Shown: one piece after another, positions 56,379 to 64,000 of the stretch
Layout: the number at the start of each line of letters is the position of its first letter
Numbering within the stretch: position 1 is the stretch's first letter
Assembly: GCA_027484825.1 (NCBI GenBank)
Contig: JAIXSE010000016.1
Location: forward strand, 124,001 to 188,000
DNA length: 64,000 nucleotides
From: Rubrivivax sp.
GTDB taxonomy: Bacteria; Pseudomonadota; Gammaproteobacteria; Burkholderiales; Burkholderiaceae_C
Direction: 5' to 3'
Program-made: the position numbers and the translations under genes
Notes under the pieces: model-generated
The model's database searches: none
What the model was told of the DNA's origin: nothing
What the model saw: only the letters and a program-made list of their open reading frames with translations

Positions 56379-56717
56379 CTGGGAAAAGTCAAAAGTGCGG
56401 CGCTAGTCTTCCAAAGGACCGGCGAGCCGATTGATGCACGGTAGGGATCATGGCGCCATCCGGACGTGGTCAGCTTACGGGGCCATTCGCAGGGCCATTG
56501 TTGGTGTTAACGAGGGGTACACCGGGGAACGATGCGGCGCGAGCGGCCAGTCGCTTGCAGGCCAATGGCGACCCAGCAGCAGCCAGCGGGAATGAGGCAG
56601 CAGGCGCATCGCTTGCCTTCTGTCCAGTCGCCCTTTTCACTGACGCCACTTTGAAGCAACGCCACATTGCGTATCTATCATCCCTGTGCGTCACAAACAT
56701 CAATCCTCACACATTTG
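56379..56717. other. Gene-free stretch with a second GGGGCCATT pair
   Basis: This 339-bp stretch has no supportable gene. GGGGCCATTC at 56479-56488 and the variant AGGGCCATTG at 56491-56500 repeat the pair found next to tRNA-Val, in the same orientation. The part after about 56640 is AT-richer and should hold the promoter of the histidine kinase gene. Confidence 0.6.
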
Positions 56718-58145
56718 ATGGTTTCAACTGCCGATTCCGCAGGAGCGCCGACATGGGTCCGTTATGTCGCCAGCGTCGGCTTATGGGCCATGGGATGGGT
56801 CGCACGCCTGGCGCTCATCGGGGTGCTGCCGCCTCAGGGTTTCCCCTTCCTCACCTTCTTTCCGGTGGTCATGGTGGCCGCCTACCTTTTCGGCATCGGC
56901 CCGGGCCTGCTGTGCGCAGCCTTGAGCGTGGTGGCGGCCTACCTGTCCTTCTTCCCGCATCAGCCGGACGCCTTCCTGCAGCTGGCGCAGGGCGACCTGA
57001 TCGCCTTGCTGTTCTTCAGCGCCATCCTGGTGGTGGACTGCCTGATCCTGCATCTGCTGGCCCGCTCGCGCCAGATTGCCGCGCAGCGCGAGCGCGATCT
57101 GTTCGAGATCACCAACAACTCGCCGGACATCCTCACCCGCTTTGATCGGCAGTTTCGTCCACTGTTTGTAAGTGGCGCTATCGAGCGCTTGACCGGCAAG
57201 TCGGCATCGGAATTCATCGGCAAGACCAATGCGGAGCTGGGCATGCCGCCGGCGCTGTGTGAGCAATGGCATGCCTCACTGCAACAGGTGTTTGACGGCG
57301 CGCGGCCCGTCTCCCTCAAGTTCGAATACGACGGGCAGATCTTCGCGACGCGTCTGGTGCCTGAATTCGACGCCGAGACGGGCGCGGTCAAGTCCGTGCT
57401 GGGCGTCACCCGGGATGTGACCGAAGTGGACCGCCACGAGCGTGCCCTGGAAGCCAACGATCGGCTCAAGGACCAGTTGCTGGCCACCGTCGCGCATGAG
57501 TTGCGCAATCCGATCGCCACCATGAGCTCCGGCATTCATGTGCTGGAGCGGGAGCCGGTGCTGTCCGACGGTGGCCATCGTGCCCTGGGGGCCATGCGGC
57601 GCCAAACGCAGCAGATGACCCGGCTGGTGGGCGACTTGATGGACCTGACGCGCATCCGCTCCCATTTGCTGGCCATCACCCACGAAGAGGTGGACCTGTG
57701 CCAGTTGATTGAATCGGCGGTGGAGTCCTGCGGTGAACTGAGCCGCCAGAAACGGGTGCAGGTGGCGGTCCACTGGCCGGAGCGGCCCATGCCGGTGCTG
57801 GGCGATGCGGGGCGTCTGATCCAGGTGTTCGGCAACCTGCTGACCAATGCCATCAAGTTCAGCCCAGAAGGCGCAGCGGTGACGATTGCGGCGATGCGCT
57901 CGGGCCCTTTTCATACGGTGGCTGTGACCGACCTAGGCGCGGGGATTGAGCACGACATGCTCACCACCGTGTTCGAGCCGTTTGTGCAGGCACCGGCGGG
58001 CCGGTCGCAGCAAAGCGGCCTGGGGATCGGGCTGGCGTTGGTGAAGCATCTGGTGGAGGCGCATGGCGGTGAGGTCTGGGCGACCAGTGCGGGACCCGGG
58101 CATGGCGCAGAGTTCTTTGTGCAGTTGCCAGCAGCCGGGCGCTGA
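56718..58145 (+). CDS. Orphan sensor histidine kinase (DUF4118-like membrane domain, PAS, HisKA, HATPase)
   Basis: The 475-residue kinase starts at ATG 56718. It has three to four membrane segments (about 12-120; PPQGFPFLTFFPVVMVAAYLFGIGPGLL is KdpD/DUF4118-like) and a PAS domain (about 135-255; NNSPDILTRFDRQFRPLFVSGAIERLTG). The H-box reads VAHELRNPIATMSS, the N-box NLLTNAIKFSPEG, and the G-boxes VTDLGAGIE and GLGIGLALVKHLVEAHGG. No response regulator is adjacent. It may serve the stress block that follows. Confidence 0.9.
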   Translation: MVSTADSAGAPTWVRYVASVGLWAMGWVARLALIGVLPPQGFPFLTFFPVVMVAAYLFGIGPGLLCAALSVVAAYLSFFPHQPDAFLQLAQGDLIALLFFSAILVVDCLILHLLARSRQIAAQRERDLFEITNNSPDILTRFDRQFRPLFVSGAIERLTGKSASEFIGKTNAELGMPPALCEQWHASLQQVFDGARPVSLKFEYDGQIFATRLVPEFDAETGAVKSVLGVTRDVTEVDRHERALEANDRLKDQLLATVAHELRNPIATMSSGIHVLEREPVLSDGGHRALGAMRRQTQQMTRLVGDLMDLTRIRSHLLAITHEEVDLCQLIESAVESCGELSRQKRVQVAVHWPERPMPVLGDAGRLIQVFGNLLTNAIKFSPEGAAVTIAAMRSGPFHTVAVTDLGAGIEHDMLTTVFEPFVQAPAGRSQQSGLGIGLALVKHLVEAHGGEVWATSAGPGHGAEFFVQLPAAGR

Positions 58146-58288
58146 GCGCCGATCACTGATTGCTGATTGCTGATCGCTGATTGCTGCATGCGTCATGCAG
58201 CCCCCCTTCAGCGCGGTGCCGCGCTTCGCGGTTCCCACGCCGAGGCGATGCTTGCTGACCGACGCTTGCTGGCGCGCCGTGCCAAAAC

Positions 58289-58302
58289 TTGATGCAACGC
58301 AA
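58289..58302 (+). promoter_or_regulatory. FNR/ANR-like site TTGATGCAACGCAA
   Basis: The site matches the CRP/FNR-family pattern TTGA-N6-TCAA with one change (GCAA). It ends 64 bp before the DUF2892 start codon. Two related sites precede the usp genes on the minus strand. Confidence 0.55.
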
Positions 58303-58366
58303 CACACCGTCCCTTGAAGCGCCTACGCTGATCGGGTCCCAATCGCGGGACCTGAAGGAGACGGCG

Positions 58367-58543
58367 ATGTCGATGAACGTGGGAACCACCGAACGACTGC
58401 TGCGTGTCGGCGCGGGCAGTGCCTTGATTCTGGCTGCAGGCATGGCCTGGATCGGCCCTTGGGGCTTCATTGGCCTGGTCCCTTTGATCACGGGTCTGGT
58501 GGGCTACTGCCCTCTCTACACCGTCTTGCGCCGCAAGGCCTGA
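58367..58543 (+). CDS. DUF2892 inner-membrane protein
   Basis: The 58-residue protein reads MSMNVGTTERLLRVGAGSAL, then two hydrophobic segments and GYCPLYTVLRRKA. This is the DUF2892 pattern (N-terminal N-x-G-x-x-(D/E)R-x-x-R, C-terminal GxCPLYxxL), also found fused to rhodanese in YgaP. GAAGGAGA precedes ATG 58367. It is first in a probable operon with adhP and usp (gaps of 11 and 12 bp). Confidence 0.9.
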   Translation: MSMNVGTTERLLRVGAGSALILAAGMAWIGPWGFIGLVPLITGLVGYCPLYTVLRRKA

Positions 58544-58554
58544 CAGGAGCCGCC

Positions 58555-59574
58555 ATGCCGATGATGAAAGCAGCGGTTGTCCGCGCCTACCGCGAACCCC
58601 TGGTGCTGGACGAGGTCCCCATTCCCGAGGTCGGCCCCGGCCAGATCCTGGTCAAGCTGGCCGCCTGCGGGGTGTGTCATACCGACCTGCATGCGGCCGA
58701 CGGCGACTGGCCGGTCCAGCCGCCGCTGCCCTTCATCCCTGGTCATGAGGGGGTAGGCACGGTGGCGGCGGTTGGCGCCGGGGTGCGACATGTGCGGGAA
58801 GGCGACCGGGTCGGTGTGCCCTGGCTGCACACCGCCTGCGGTCATTGCGAGCACTGCCTCACCGGCTGGGAGACCCTGTGTGATCACCAGCAGATGACCG
58901 GCTACACCGTCAACGGCGGCTTCGCGGAATATGTGCTGGCCGACCCGGAGTACGTCGGCCACCTGCCCGACAAGGGCTCGTTCGAATCGCTTGCGCCCAT
59001 CCTGTGCGCCGGTCTGACGGTCTACAAGGGCCTGAAGGTGCTGGATGCCCGGGCCGGGCAGTGGGTGGCCGTGGTTGGGGCTGGCGGCCTGGGCCATCTG
59101 GCCATCCAGTACGCCCGGGCCATGGGTTTTCGGGTTGCGGCGGTGGATGTGGACGATGGCAAGCTCCGGCAGGCCCAGCGCCTCGGCGCGGAGTGCTGCG
59201 TGCATGCGGGTCGTGAAGATCCCGCCAAGGCCTTGCAGCGCGACCTGGGCGGCGTGCATGGCGCGCTGGTGACGGCGGTCTCCCGCGAATCCTTCGCCCA
59301 GTCGCTGGGCATGCTGCGCAAGCGGGGCACCATGTCCATGGTGGGGCTGCCGCCCGGCGACTTCGCGCTGCCCATCTTCGACATGGTCCTCAACGCCAAG
59401 ACCGTTCGCGGCTCGATTGTCGGTACCCGTCAGGACCTGAATGAAGCCCTGGCCTTCGCATCCGAGGGCAAGGTGCATGCGGAGACCACGGCCTACAAGC
59501 TGGATGACATCAACGGCATCTTCAACGCGCTGCGCCGAGGCCAGATTGAAGGCCGCGCGGTACTGACCTTCTGA
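58555..59574 (+). CDS. adhP: Zinc-dependent alcohol dehydrogenase AdhP
   Basis: The 339-residue medium-chain dehydrogenase oxidises primary alcohols or reduces aldehydes with NAD(H). The catalytic zinc ligands are in ACGVCHTDLHAADGDW and PGHEGVGTV; the structural zinc cysteines are in CGHCEHCLTGWETLC. The NAD motif is VVGAGGLGHLAIQYAR. ATG 58555 follows CAGGAGC. The gene sits between DUF2892 and usp genes, a setting typical of oxygen-limitation clusters. Confidence 0.94.
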   Translation: MPMMKAAVVRAYREPLVLDEVPIPEVGPGQILVKLAACGVCHTDLHAADGDWPVQPPLPFIPGHEGVGTVAAVGAGVRHVREGDRVGVPWLHTACGHCEHCLTGWETLCDHQQMTGYTVNGGFAEYVLADPEYVGHLPDKGSFESLAPILCAGLTVYKGLKVLDARAGQWVAVVGAGGLGHLAIQYARAMGFRVAAVDVDDGKLRQAQRLGAECCVHAGREDPAKALQRDLGGVHGALVTAVSRESFAQSLGMLRKRGTMSMVGLPPGDFALPIFDMVLNAKTVRGSIVGTRQDLNEALAFASEGKVHAETTAYKLDDINGIFNALRRGQIEGRAVLTF

Positions 59575-59586
59575 CAGGGAGCAACC

Positions 59587-60459
59587 ATGACCTATCGAAC
59601 GGTGATGGTGGCGCTGGATGGATCGCCCGCCTGCTCTGCGCGAGTGGACGTGGCCATCGGGCTGGCGAAGGACTTCGACGCGCACCTGATCGGTCTGGCA
59701 CCCACCGGTCTGGTGGAGGCGCCCTCCGAGCCGGAGGCGGCGGCCGTGCTGGTGGAATCCGGCCCTTCGGCCTGGGCCCTGTTGATGGAGGCGGCCGAGG
59801 CGGCGGCGACGGCGTTTCGACAGCACTGTGTGGCGTCCCGCCTGTCGTCGTTCGAGGCGGTGGCGGAACAGGCGTCGGTGGCCAACTGCATTGCCGAACG
59901 GGCCCACTGCGCGGACCTGCTGGTCATGAGCCAGCCCGACCCGGATCAACCGGGCCACCGGCAGGACCGGATCGTGCTGGAGCAGGTGCTGATGCACAGC
60001 GCGCGCCCAGTGCTAGTGGTCCCCTACACGCATCAAGGTCCTCTGCACTGGCAGCGGATGCTGATCGGCTGGGATGACAGCCGCGAATCCGTGCGCGCCA
60101 TGACCGATGCGCTCCCGCTGCTGCGGCGGGCGCAGAAGGTGATGCTGGCCACCTGGCACCGGGGGCAGGGAGAGGGCGGCGCCGAGTGGGCCGAGGCGGG
60201 GAGGGGGCTGGAGCGGTCCCTGCAGCGCATGCACAGCATGCGGCAATGGCTGGCATTCCAGGGCGTGGAGGCGCAGCCGCAAGACCTGGTGACGACCTTG
60301 CCGGTCGGGGAGGCGATGTTGTCCGCCGCGGCGGACCTCAGCACCGACCTCATCGTGATGGGCGCCTACAGCCACCCCCGGTGGACGGAGATGCTGTTTG
60401 GCGGCGCTTCAAACACCTTGCTGGACGCGATGACCGTGCCGGTGTTGATGTCGCATTGA
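59587..60459 (+). CDS. Tandem-domain universal stress protein
   Basis: The 290-residue protein carries two UspA domains. The first (about 1-145) begins YRTVMVALDGSPACSARVDVAIGLA. The second (about 155-290) starts MLIGWDDSRESVRAMTDALPLL and ends DLIVMGAYSHPRWTEMLFGGASNTLLDAMTVPVLMSH, with the G-x2-G/S-type nucleotide loop replaced by GAYSHPRWTE. The first domain has no clear ATP loop. It is the third gene of the DUF2892-adhP-usp operon. Confidence 0.92.
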   Translation: MTYRTVMVALDGSPACSARVDVAIGLAKDFDAHLIGLAPTGLVEAPSEPEAAAVLVESGPSAWALLMEAAEAAATAFRQHCVASRLSSFEAVAEQASVANCIAERAHCADLLVMSQPDPDQPGHRQDRIVLEQVLMHSARPVLVVPYTHQGPLHWQRMLIGWDDSRESVRAMTDALPLLRRAQKVMLATWHRGQGEGGAEWAEAGRGLERSLQRMHSMRQWLAFQGVEAQPQDLVTTLPVGEAMLSAAADLSTDLIVMGAYSHPRWTEMLFGGASNTLLDAMTVPVLMSH

Positions 60460-60523
60460 GCGCGAGCTCAGGGCCGAATCCTGGGGGCAGTCCGAGGGCC
60501 GAATCCAAGGGCCGGGTCTAACT

Positions 60524-60979
60524 TCAGTGTGCCGCGGCTGGCGTCTTCACAATCAGCACCGGTACCGGCGACAGCCGAGCCACCAGCTCCGCATCACTGC
60601 CCAGCAGCGCCCGGCTGACACCGCGACGGCCATGCGAGCCCACGACGATCAGCCCTGCGTGCTCCCGCACGGCATGGTCCACGATCACCTCGGCCGTCCT
60701 GCGTCCGCCGGACAACAGTACTTCGCAGCGGCAGGGCAGATCCGCACGTTCCACCCGCGCGCGCGCCATGGACAGCACTCGTTCCGCCTCCGCCTGCTGA
60801 GCTTCTCGCGAGGCCTCCAGCATGGCGCCGCTGGACATCTCCACATCCAGCGGGAGGTCGGACACAACGATCGCCAGCAAGACGTCCGTGGGTTGCCCAC
60901 GAGCCAAGTCCAGCGCTGCGGTGAGCGCTGCTTCCGCGGGGGCACTGCCGTCATAGGCCACAAGCACTTGTCTGAACAT
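60524..60979 (-). CDS. Universal stress protein (UspA family)
   Basis: The 151-residue single-domain protein begins MFRQVLVAYDGSAPAEAALTAALDLA and has the ATP-binding loop GLIVVGSHGRRGVSRALLGSDAELVARLSPVPVLIVK (G-x2-G-x9-G-S/T type). ATG 60979 is preceded by AAGGAGGACTCC, an excellent ribosome site. It is convergent with the usp gene ending at 60459. Confidence 0.93.
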   Translation of the reverse strand: MFRQVLVAYDGSAPAEAALTAALDLARGQPTDVLLAIVVSDLPLDVEMSSGAMLEASREAQQAEAERVLSMARARVERADLPCRCEVLLSGGRRTAEVIVDHAVREHAGLIVVGSHGRRGVSRALLGSDAELVARLSPVPVLIVKTPAAAH

Positions 60980-61050
60980 GGAGTCCTCCTTGAGCACGAC
61001 CATTGTTCTCCCGCAATGGTTCCGTCGTCACCCGGCGCGAGGGCGCCGAC

Positions 61051-61064
61051 TTGCGTTTGGTCAA
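61051..61064 (-). promoter_or_regulatory. FNR/ANR-like site TTGACCAAACGCAA
   Basis: Read on the minus strand, this 14-mer matches the site at 58289 at 11 of 14 positions. It ends 71 bp before the start of the usp gene at 60979. The reverse strand reads TTGC-N6-TCAA. Confidence 0.55.
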
Positions 61065-61072
61065 TTGCAGGG

Positions 61073-61570
61073 TCACAGGGGCGCTGCCCCTACAGCGCCT
61101 GAAGCGCCTGCAGCCCCTGCCGCGCCTTCAGACGGACCGAGCACCAGCACCGGGACCGGGCTGTCCCGCAGCACGATCATCGCGTCCCCGCCGAGCAGCA
61201 TGCGCGAGATACCGCGCCGCCCGTGGGTGCCCATGACGATGGCGTCCACCTTCAGTTCCCGGGCCTGCCGCACGATCTCGACGCCGGCATGCGGCTCCAG
61301 GCATTCCTTCAGGATGAAGCTGACCGCCACCCCGGCGTCCTGGACCTGCGCGGCTGCGGTGGCCAGCAGGTCCTGCGCAACCGCGCGACGCGGTGCCAGG
61401 TCGGCCTCCAGTTGGCCGCTCCAGCCGGAATGGCCGAAGAACGGGTAGACGTCCACCACATGCAGCAGCGTCACCCGAGCCTTCAGCGCCTGGGCGAGGC
61501 GGATGGCTTCCGCCAGCCCCCGGCCGGAGGTGGCGCTACCGTCGATGGGGACGAGGAGATGTTGGTACAT
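61073..61570 (-). CDS. Universal stress protein (UspA family)
   Basis: The 165-residue protein begins MYQHLLVPIDGSATSGRGLAEAIRLAQALKARVTLLHVVDVYPFFG. It has the nucleotide loop AIVMGTHGRRGISRMLLGGDAMIVLRDSPVPVLVLG, a complete ATP-binding UspA pattern. A Gly/Ala-rich tail of about 20 residues follows (GAAGAAGASGAVGAAPL). A separate upstream motif (61644-61657) suggests its own promoter. Confidence 0.93.
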   Translation of the reverse strand: MYQHLLVPIDGSATSGRGLAEAIRLAQALKARVTLLHVVDVYPFFGHSGWSGQLEADLAPRRAVAQDLLATAAAQVQDAGVAVSFILKECLEPHAGVEIVRQARELKVDAIVMGTHGRRGISRMLLGGDAMIVLRDSPVPVLVLGPSEGAAGAAGASGAVGAAPL

Positions 61571-61643
61571 GAGCGCGCTCCAGTGGGAGGCTCCGGGGTA
61601 TCCGGGCCACTCCCAAGCATGCGCGCCATGCCGCTACGGTGCA

Positions 61644-61657
61644 ATGCGTTTGAGCAA
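61644..61657 (-). promoter_or_regulatory. FNR/ANR-like site TTGCTCAAACGCAT
   Basis: Read on the minus strand, this 14-mer matches the site at 61051-61064 at 11 of 14 positions, sharing CAAACGCA. It ends 73 bp before the usp start at 61570. It is the weakest of the three against the FNR consensus. Confidence 0.45.
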
Positions 61658-61665
61658 ATAAGGCG

Positions 61666-62265
61666 TCACGGACGACGCATCTGGAATCGCGCGCCCAGCT
61701 CGAAGTAGTCCGCCGGGCCGCCGCCGCGCAGCACGGGGCGGGCCGCTGCCGTGTCGTAGACGCCATTGACCAGCAGACGCTCGTCAATGTGCACGCCCAC
61801 CACTTCGCCCAGCGTCAGCCAGGTCTCCACCGACTGGCCCTGGGCCGTCTGCAACTGCACGATCTGGGTCACCCGGCATTCGAACGACACAGGACTGGCG
61901 GCCACGCGCGGCACGCGCACCACCTTCGATGCGGCGGTGGCCAGGCCCGCTAGCGCGAACTCGTCCACCTCCGGTCCGACGGCGGCGCAACTGGCGTTCA
62001 TCGCCTCGGCCAGATCGCGCGTCACCAGGTTCCAGACGAACTCGCCGGTGGCTTCGATATTGCGCACCGTGTCCTTGCGGCCCAGGCTGGCAAAACCCAC
62101 GATGGGCGGGGTGTAGTTAAAGGCGTTGAAGAAGCTGTAGGGCGCGAGGTTCAGCACGCCCTGGGCGTCCTGGCTGGAGATCCAGCCGATCGGGCGCGGC
62201 CCCACGATGGCGTTGAACGGATCGTGGGGCAGGCGGTGCCCTTGGGAGGGTTCATAAAAATGCAT
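61666..62265 (-). CDS. Flavin reductase-like FMN-binding protein
   Basis: The 199-residue protein has the flavin-reductase-like split barrel: NAIVGPRPIGWISSQDAQGVLNLAPYSFFNAFNYTPPIVGFAS, followed by KDTVRNIEATGEFVWNLV and ECRVTQIVQL. Members bind FMN and act as reductases or oxygenase partners; the substrate is unknown. The start is ATG 62265. cynS lies 22 bp upstream in the same direction, so the two probably form an operon. Confidence 0.9.
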   Translation of the reverse strand: MHFYEPSQGHRLPHDPFNAIVGPRPIGWISSQDAQGVLNLAPYSFFNAFNYTPPIVGFASLGRKDTVRNIEATGEFVWNLVTRDLAEAMNASCAAVGPEVDEFALAGLATAASKVVRVPRVAASPVSFECRVTQIVQLQTAQGQSVETWLTLGEVVGVHIDERLLVNGVYDTAAARPVLRGGGPADYFELGARFQMRRP

Positions 62266-62287
62266 GCCGCGATGCTAGCGTGCATCG

Positions 62288-62731
62288 TTAATACGTCTTG
62301 TAGGGAAGGAATTTCCCGCTCATGACGATGCTCACCCGGTCGCCCTTGGGATCGGGCTCGCGCTGCAGGTCCATCCGGAAGTCGATGGCGCTCATGATGC
62401 CGTCCCCAAACTCCTCATGGATCAGTTCCTTGAAGGTGGTGCCGTAGACGCTGACCAACTCGTAGAAGCGATAGATCAGTGGGTCGGTGGGCACCGAAGT
62501 GGGGAGGCTGCCCTTGTAGGGCACCACTTTCAGCCACTGCGTCTCTTCTTCGGTGAGGTCGAACAGTCGGGCCAGCGTGGCGGCCTGCTCGGCATCGAAG
62601 GTCATCTGACCCAGGCAGCCGGCGGTCACCCATTCCTTGCTGAGGCCCACCTGCTGCGCGATATCCGACCACCGAAGGCCTTTGGCCACCTTGGTGGCGA
62701 TGATTTTTTCGGTGACGTCGAGGCGGTTCAT
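62288..62731 (-). CDS. cynS: Cyanate hydratase (cyanase) CynS
   Basis: Cyanase converts cyanate and bicarbonate to ammonia and CO2. The 147-residue protein has the N-terminal helical domain (KIIATKVAKGLRWSDIAQQVGLSKEWVTAGCLGQM) and the catalytic C-terminal domain with Arg and Glu in IYRFYELVSVYG and Ser in EEFGDGIMSAIDF. ATG 62731 with GGAG 6 bp upstream is preferred; ATG 62743 lies just before it. No cynR or cynT is adjacent. Confidence 0.95.
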   Translation of the reverse strand: MNRLDVTEKIIATKVAKGLRWSDIAQQVGLSKEWVTAGCLGQMTFDAEQAATLARLFDLTEEETQWLKVVPYKGSLPTSVPTDPLIYRFYELVSVYGTTFKELIHEEFGDGIMSAIDFRMDLQREPDPKGDRVSIVMSGKFLPYKTY

Positions 62732-62885
62732 GAGCGGCTCCATCGGATGAAGTGAAAGCTGCGGCGTGCGCAAGCTCCGTGCCACCGGCGCGCGAAGCGG
62801 CCTCCCTTCAAACAAGGGACGGAACACGGATTGCTGGGAATGACGACGACCTGAGCCGCATTCCAACAGCCTTGAAAGGCCCATC

Positions 62886-63806
62886 ATGACCACTGCTTAC
62901 CTGCTCCTGGTCCACAACGCGCCTGATCATGTCCGCCGTCTGGTGCGCAGCCTGCAGCATCCGCAGGCGCGGATCTTCATGCATGTGGACCGCAAATCCC
63001 ACCTGTCCGACTTCGAGGATCTGGCCGCCCACGGGGTGCACTTCACCCCGCAGCGTGTGTCGGTGCACTGGGGTGATTACTCGCAGGTGGAGGCCATCTT
63101 CGAGCTCATGCGCACGGCGCTGGCCTCGCAGGAGCGGGTGGATCGGCTGGTGCTGCTCAGTGGCGTGGACTATCCGGTGCACAGCACGCACTACATCCAG
63201 GCGTTTTTTGATCGCCAACCGGACACCGAGTTCATCAACCTCGTTGAAATGCCCAACGACCGGGAAGGCAAGCCGGAGTCGCGGATTGCGCGGCGGGTGC
63301 CGCGTCCGGGCCCGTTCCGTTATCTGACCTGGGCGCTGCTCAAGGCCGGGCTGGTGAAGGAGTGGCGGGACTACCACCAGCATCTGGAAGGTCTTCGCCC
63401 GTTTGGGGGTTCGACCTGGTGGGCGCTGACGCGGCCCTGTGCCCAGTACATCGTGGACTTCGCGGAGACGCATCGGTCGCTGACCCACTACTTTTCCACC
63501 ACGGTGTGTGCGGATGAGACCTTCATCCACACCATCGTCGGCAATTCGCCGTTCCTTCCCAAGGTCACGCGCAACGTCACCCGCAACTATTGGTCGCCGG
63601 GCCAGTCCAGCCCGGAGACCTTCGGCATGGCGCTGGTCAAGGACGTCATGCGCGAGCGGCAGTTTCCGGCCGAGAGCTTCCATGGCCGGGGGGACATCCT
63701 GTTTGCCCGCAAGTTTCCGAACGACTCTGAGGTGCTGGTGGACTACATCGATTCGCTACGGGACCAGGTGGGTGTGCTGGAGCTGGACGAGCTGAAGACT
63801 GCCTGA
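62886..63806 (+). CDS. Core-2/I-branching-type beta-glycosyltransferase
   Basis: The 306-residue protein resembles bacterial beta-1,6-N-acetylglucosaminyltransferase-like enzymes (GT14): AYLLLVHNAPDHVRRLVRSLQHPQARIFMHVDRKS, LVLLSGVDYPVHS, FGGSTWWALTR, and the acidic VCADETFIHTIVGNS. The acceptor is unknown, probably surface glycan. No other glycan genes are adjacent. It is divergent from cynS with 154 bp between starts. Confidence 0.87.
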   Translation: MTTAYLLLVHNAPDHVRRLVRSLQHPQARIFMHVDRKSHLSDFEDLAAHGVHFTPQRVSVHWGDYSQVEAIFELMRTALASQERVDRLVLLSGVDYPVHSTHYIQAFFDRQPDTEFINLVEMPNDREGKPESRIARRVPRPGPFRYLTWALLKAGLVKEWRDYHQHLEGLRPFGGSTWWALTRPCAQYIVDFAETHRSLTHYFSTTVCADETFIHTIVGNSPFLPKVTRNVTRNYWSPGQSSPETFGMALVKDVMRERQFPAESFHGRGDILFARKFPNDSEVLVDYIDSLRDQVGVLELDELKTA

Positions 63807-63902
63807 AGCGCGTGGGTGCGGCGATGTGCCCCCGCGACTGAGTGATCTCCCCAGGGCAGGCACCGTCTTGGGGCCTGCTTGTGCGCTCTATGATCGGCGC
63901 CC

Positions 63903-64000
63903 ATGTCAGAGACCGAGAGTTTTCCCCGTCCGCGCCGCCGCAAGGGCAGTGGTGCCGTCACCCTTCGCGATGTGGCCAAGCTGGCCGGTGTGGCGCCGAT
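63903..64000 (+). CDS. LacI-family regulator (N-terminal fragment, cut by right edge)
   Basis: Only about 32 residues are visible: a basic lead (MSETESFPRPRRRKGSG) followed by AVTLRDVAKLAGVAP. The last part is the first helix and turn of a LacI/GalR DNA-binding domain (VTLxDVAxxAGVS type). Effector and targets cannot be inferred. Confidence 0.8.
   Translation, partial: MSETESFPRPRRRKGSGAVTLRDVAKLAGVAP

Overview
The window is high-GC DNA from a betaproteobacterium, most likely a Burkholderiales member of the Rubrivivax/Roseateles-like group. I infer this from the gene repertoire and gene order (phenylacetate cluster with a TetR-type regulator, short SerB without an ACT domain, EnvZ/OmpR beside IspDF, RelA with a decayed HD domain). 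No taxonomic search was possible. About 50 protein genes, one intact tRNA and one tRNA fragment can be supported.

Layout. 1-1400: a cut-off DUF962/Mpo1-like membrane protein and a YceI-type lipoprotein. 1777-4188 (minus): molybdenum cofactor genes moaA and mobA followed by a GNAT acetyltransferase, all overlapping. 4497-5468: a PfkB-fold protein whose catalytic motif is lost. 5550-16241: a compact phenylacetate degradation operon, paaG-paaI-paaK-paaABCDE-paaR-(periplasmic binding protein)-paaZ, headed by a perfect 14-bp palindrome that is the probable PaaR operator. It covers CoA activation, ring epoxidation, isomerisation and ring opening. The beta-oxidation genes paaF, paaH and paaJ are not in the window. 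16314-19539: NAD synthesis genes nadB and nadA, facing each other across a comFB-like gene.

19594-28716: an AraC/MFS efflux pair, small membrane proteins, a methyltransferase, a DUF3224 protein, a metallo-beta-lactamase-fold hydrolase, a chemoreceptor and a GMC oxidoreductase. 28845-31353: a second chemoreceptor (with a C-terminal tethering pentapeptide) and cheW. 31622-39208: flavodoxin, ThDP enzyme, S4 RNA-binding protein, RraA-like protein, serB and mfd. 39439-45528: a two-partner secretion pair, TpsB plus a 1420-residue TpsA exoprotein with eight YDG repeats and a C-terminal cysteine pair. 45548-55423: an RlmN/Cfr-family methyltransferase, ispD, ispF, envZ/ompR, a SIMPL protein, 3-hydroxybutyrate dehydrogenase, an alpha/beta hydrolase and relA.

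55513-56717 looks like the scar of an integrated element: tRNA-Val(GAC), paired GGGGCCATT repeats, a 3' fragment of tRNA-Leu(CAA) on the minus strand, and an orphan lower-GC gene. 56718-64000 holds an orphan histidine kinase and a stress block (DUF2892 protein, alcohol dehydrogenase, three universal stress proteins). Its three transcription units share an FNR/ANR-like motif at nearly the same distance from their start codons. A flavin reductase, cyanase, a branching-type glycosyltransferase and the start of a LacI-type regulator follow.

Many intergenic regions and gene ends carry short tandem repeats (units of 20, 15, 12 and 11 bp). No CRISPR-cas locus, insertion sequence or intact prophage was seen.
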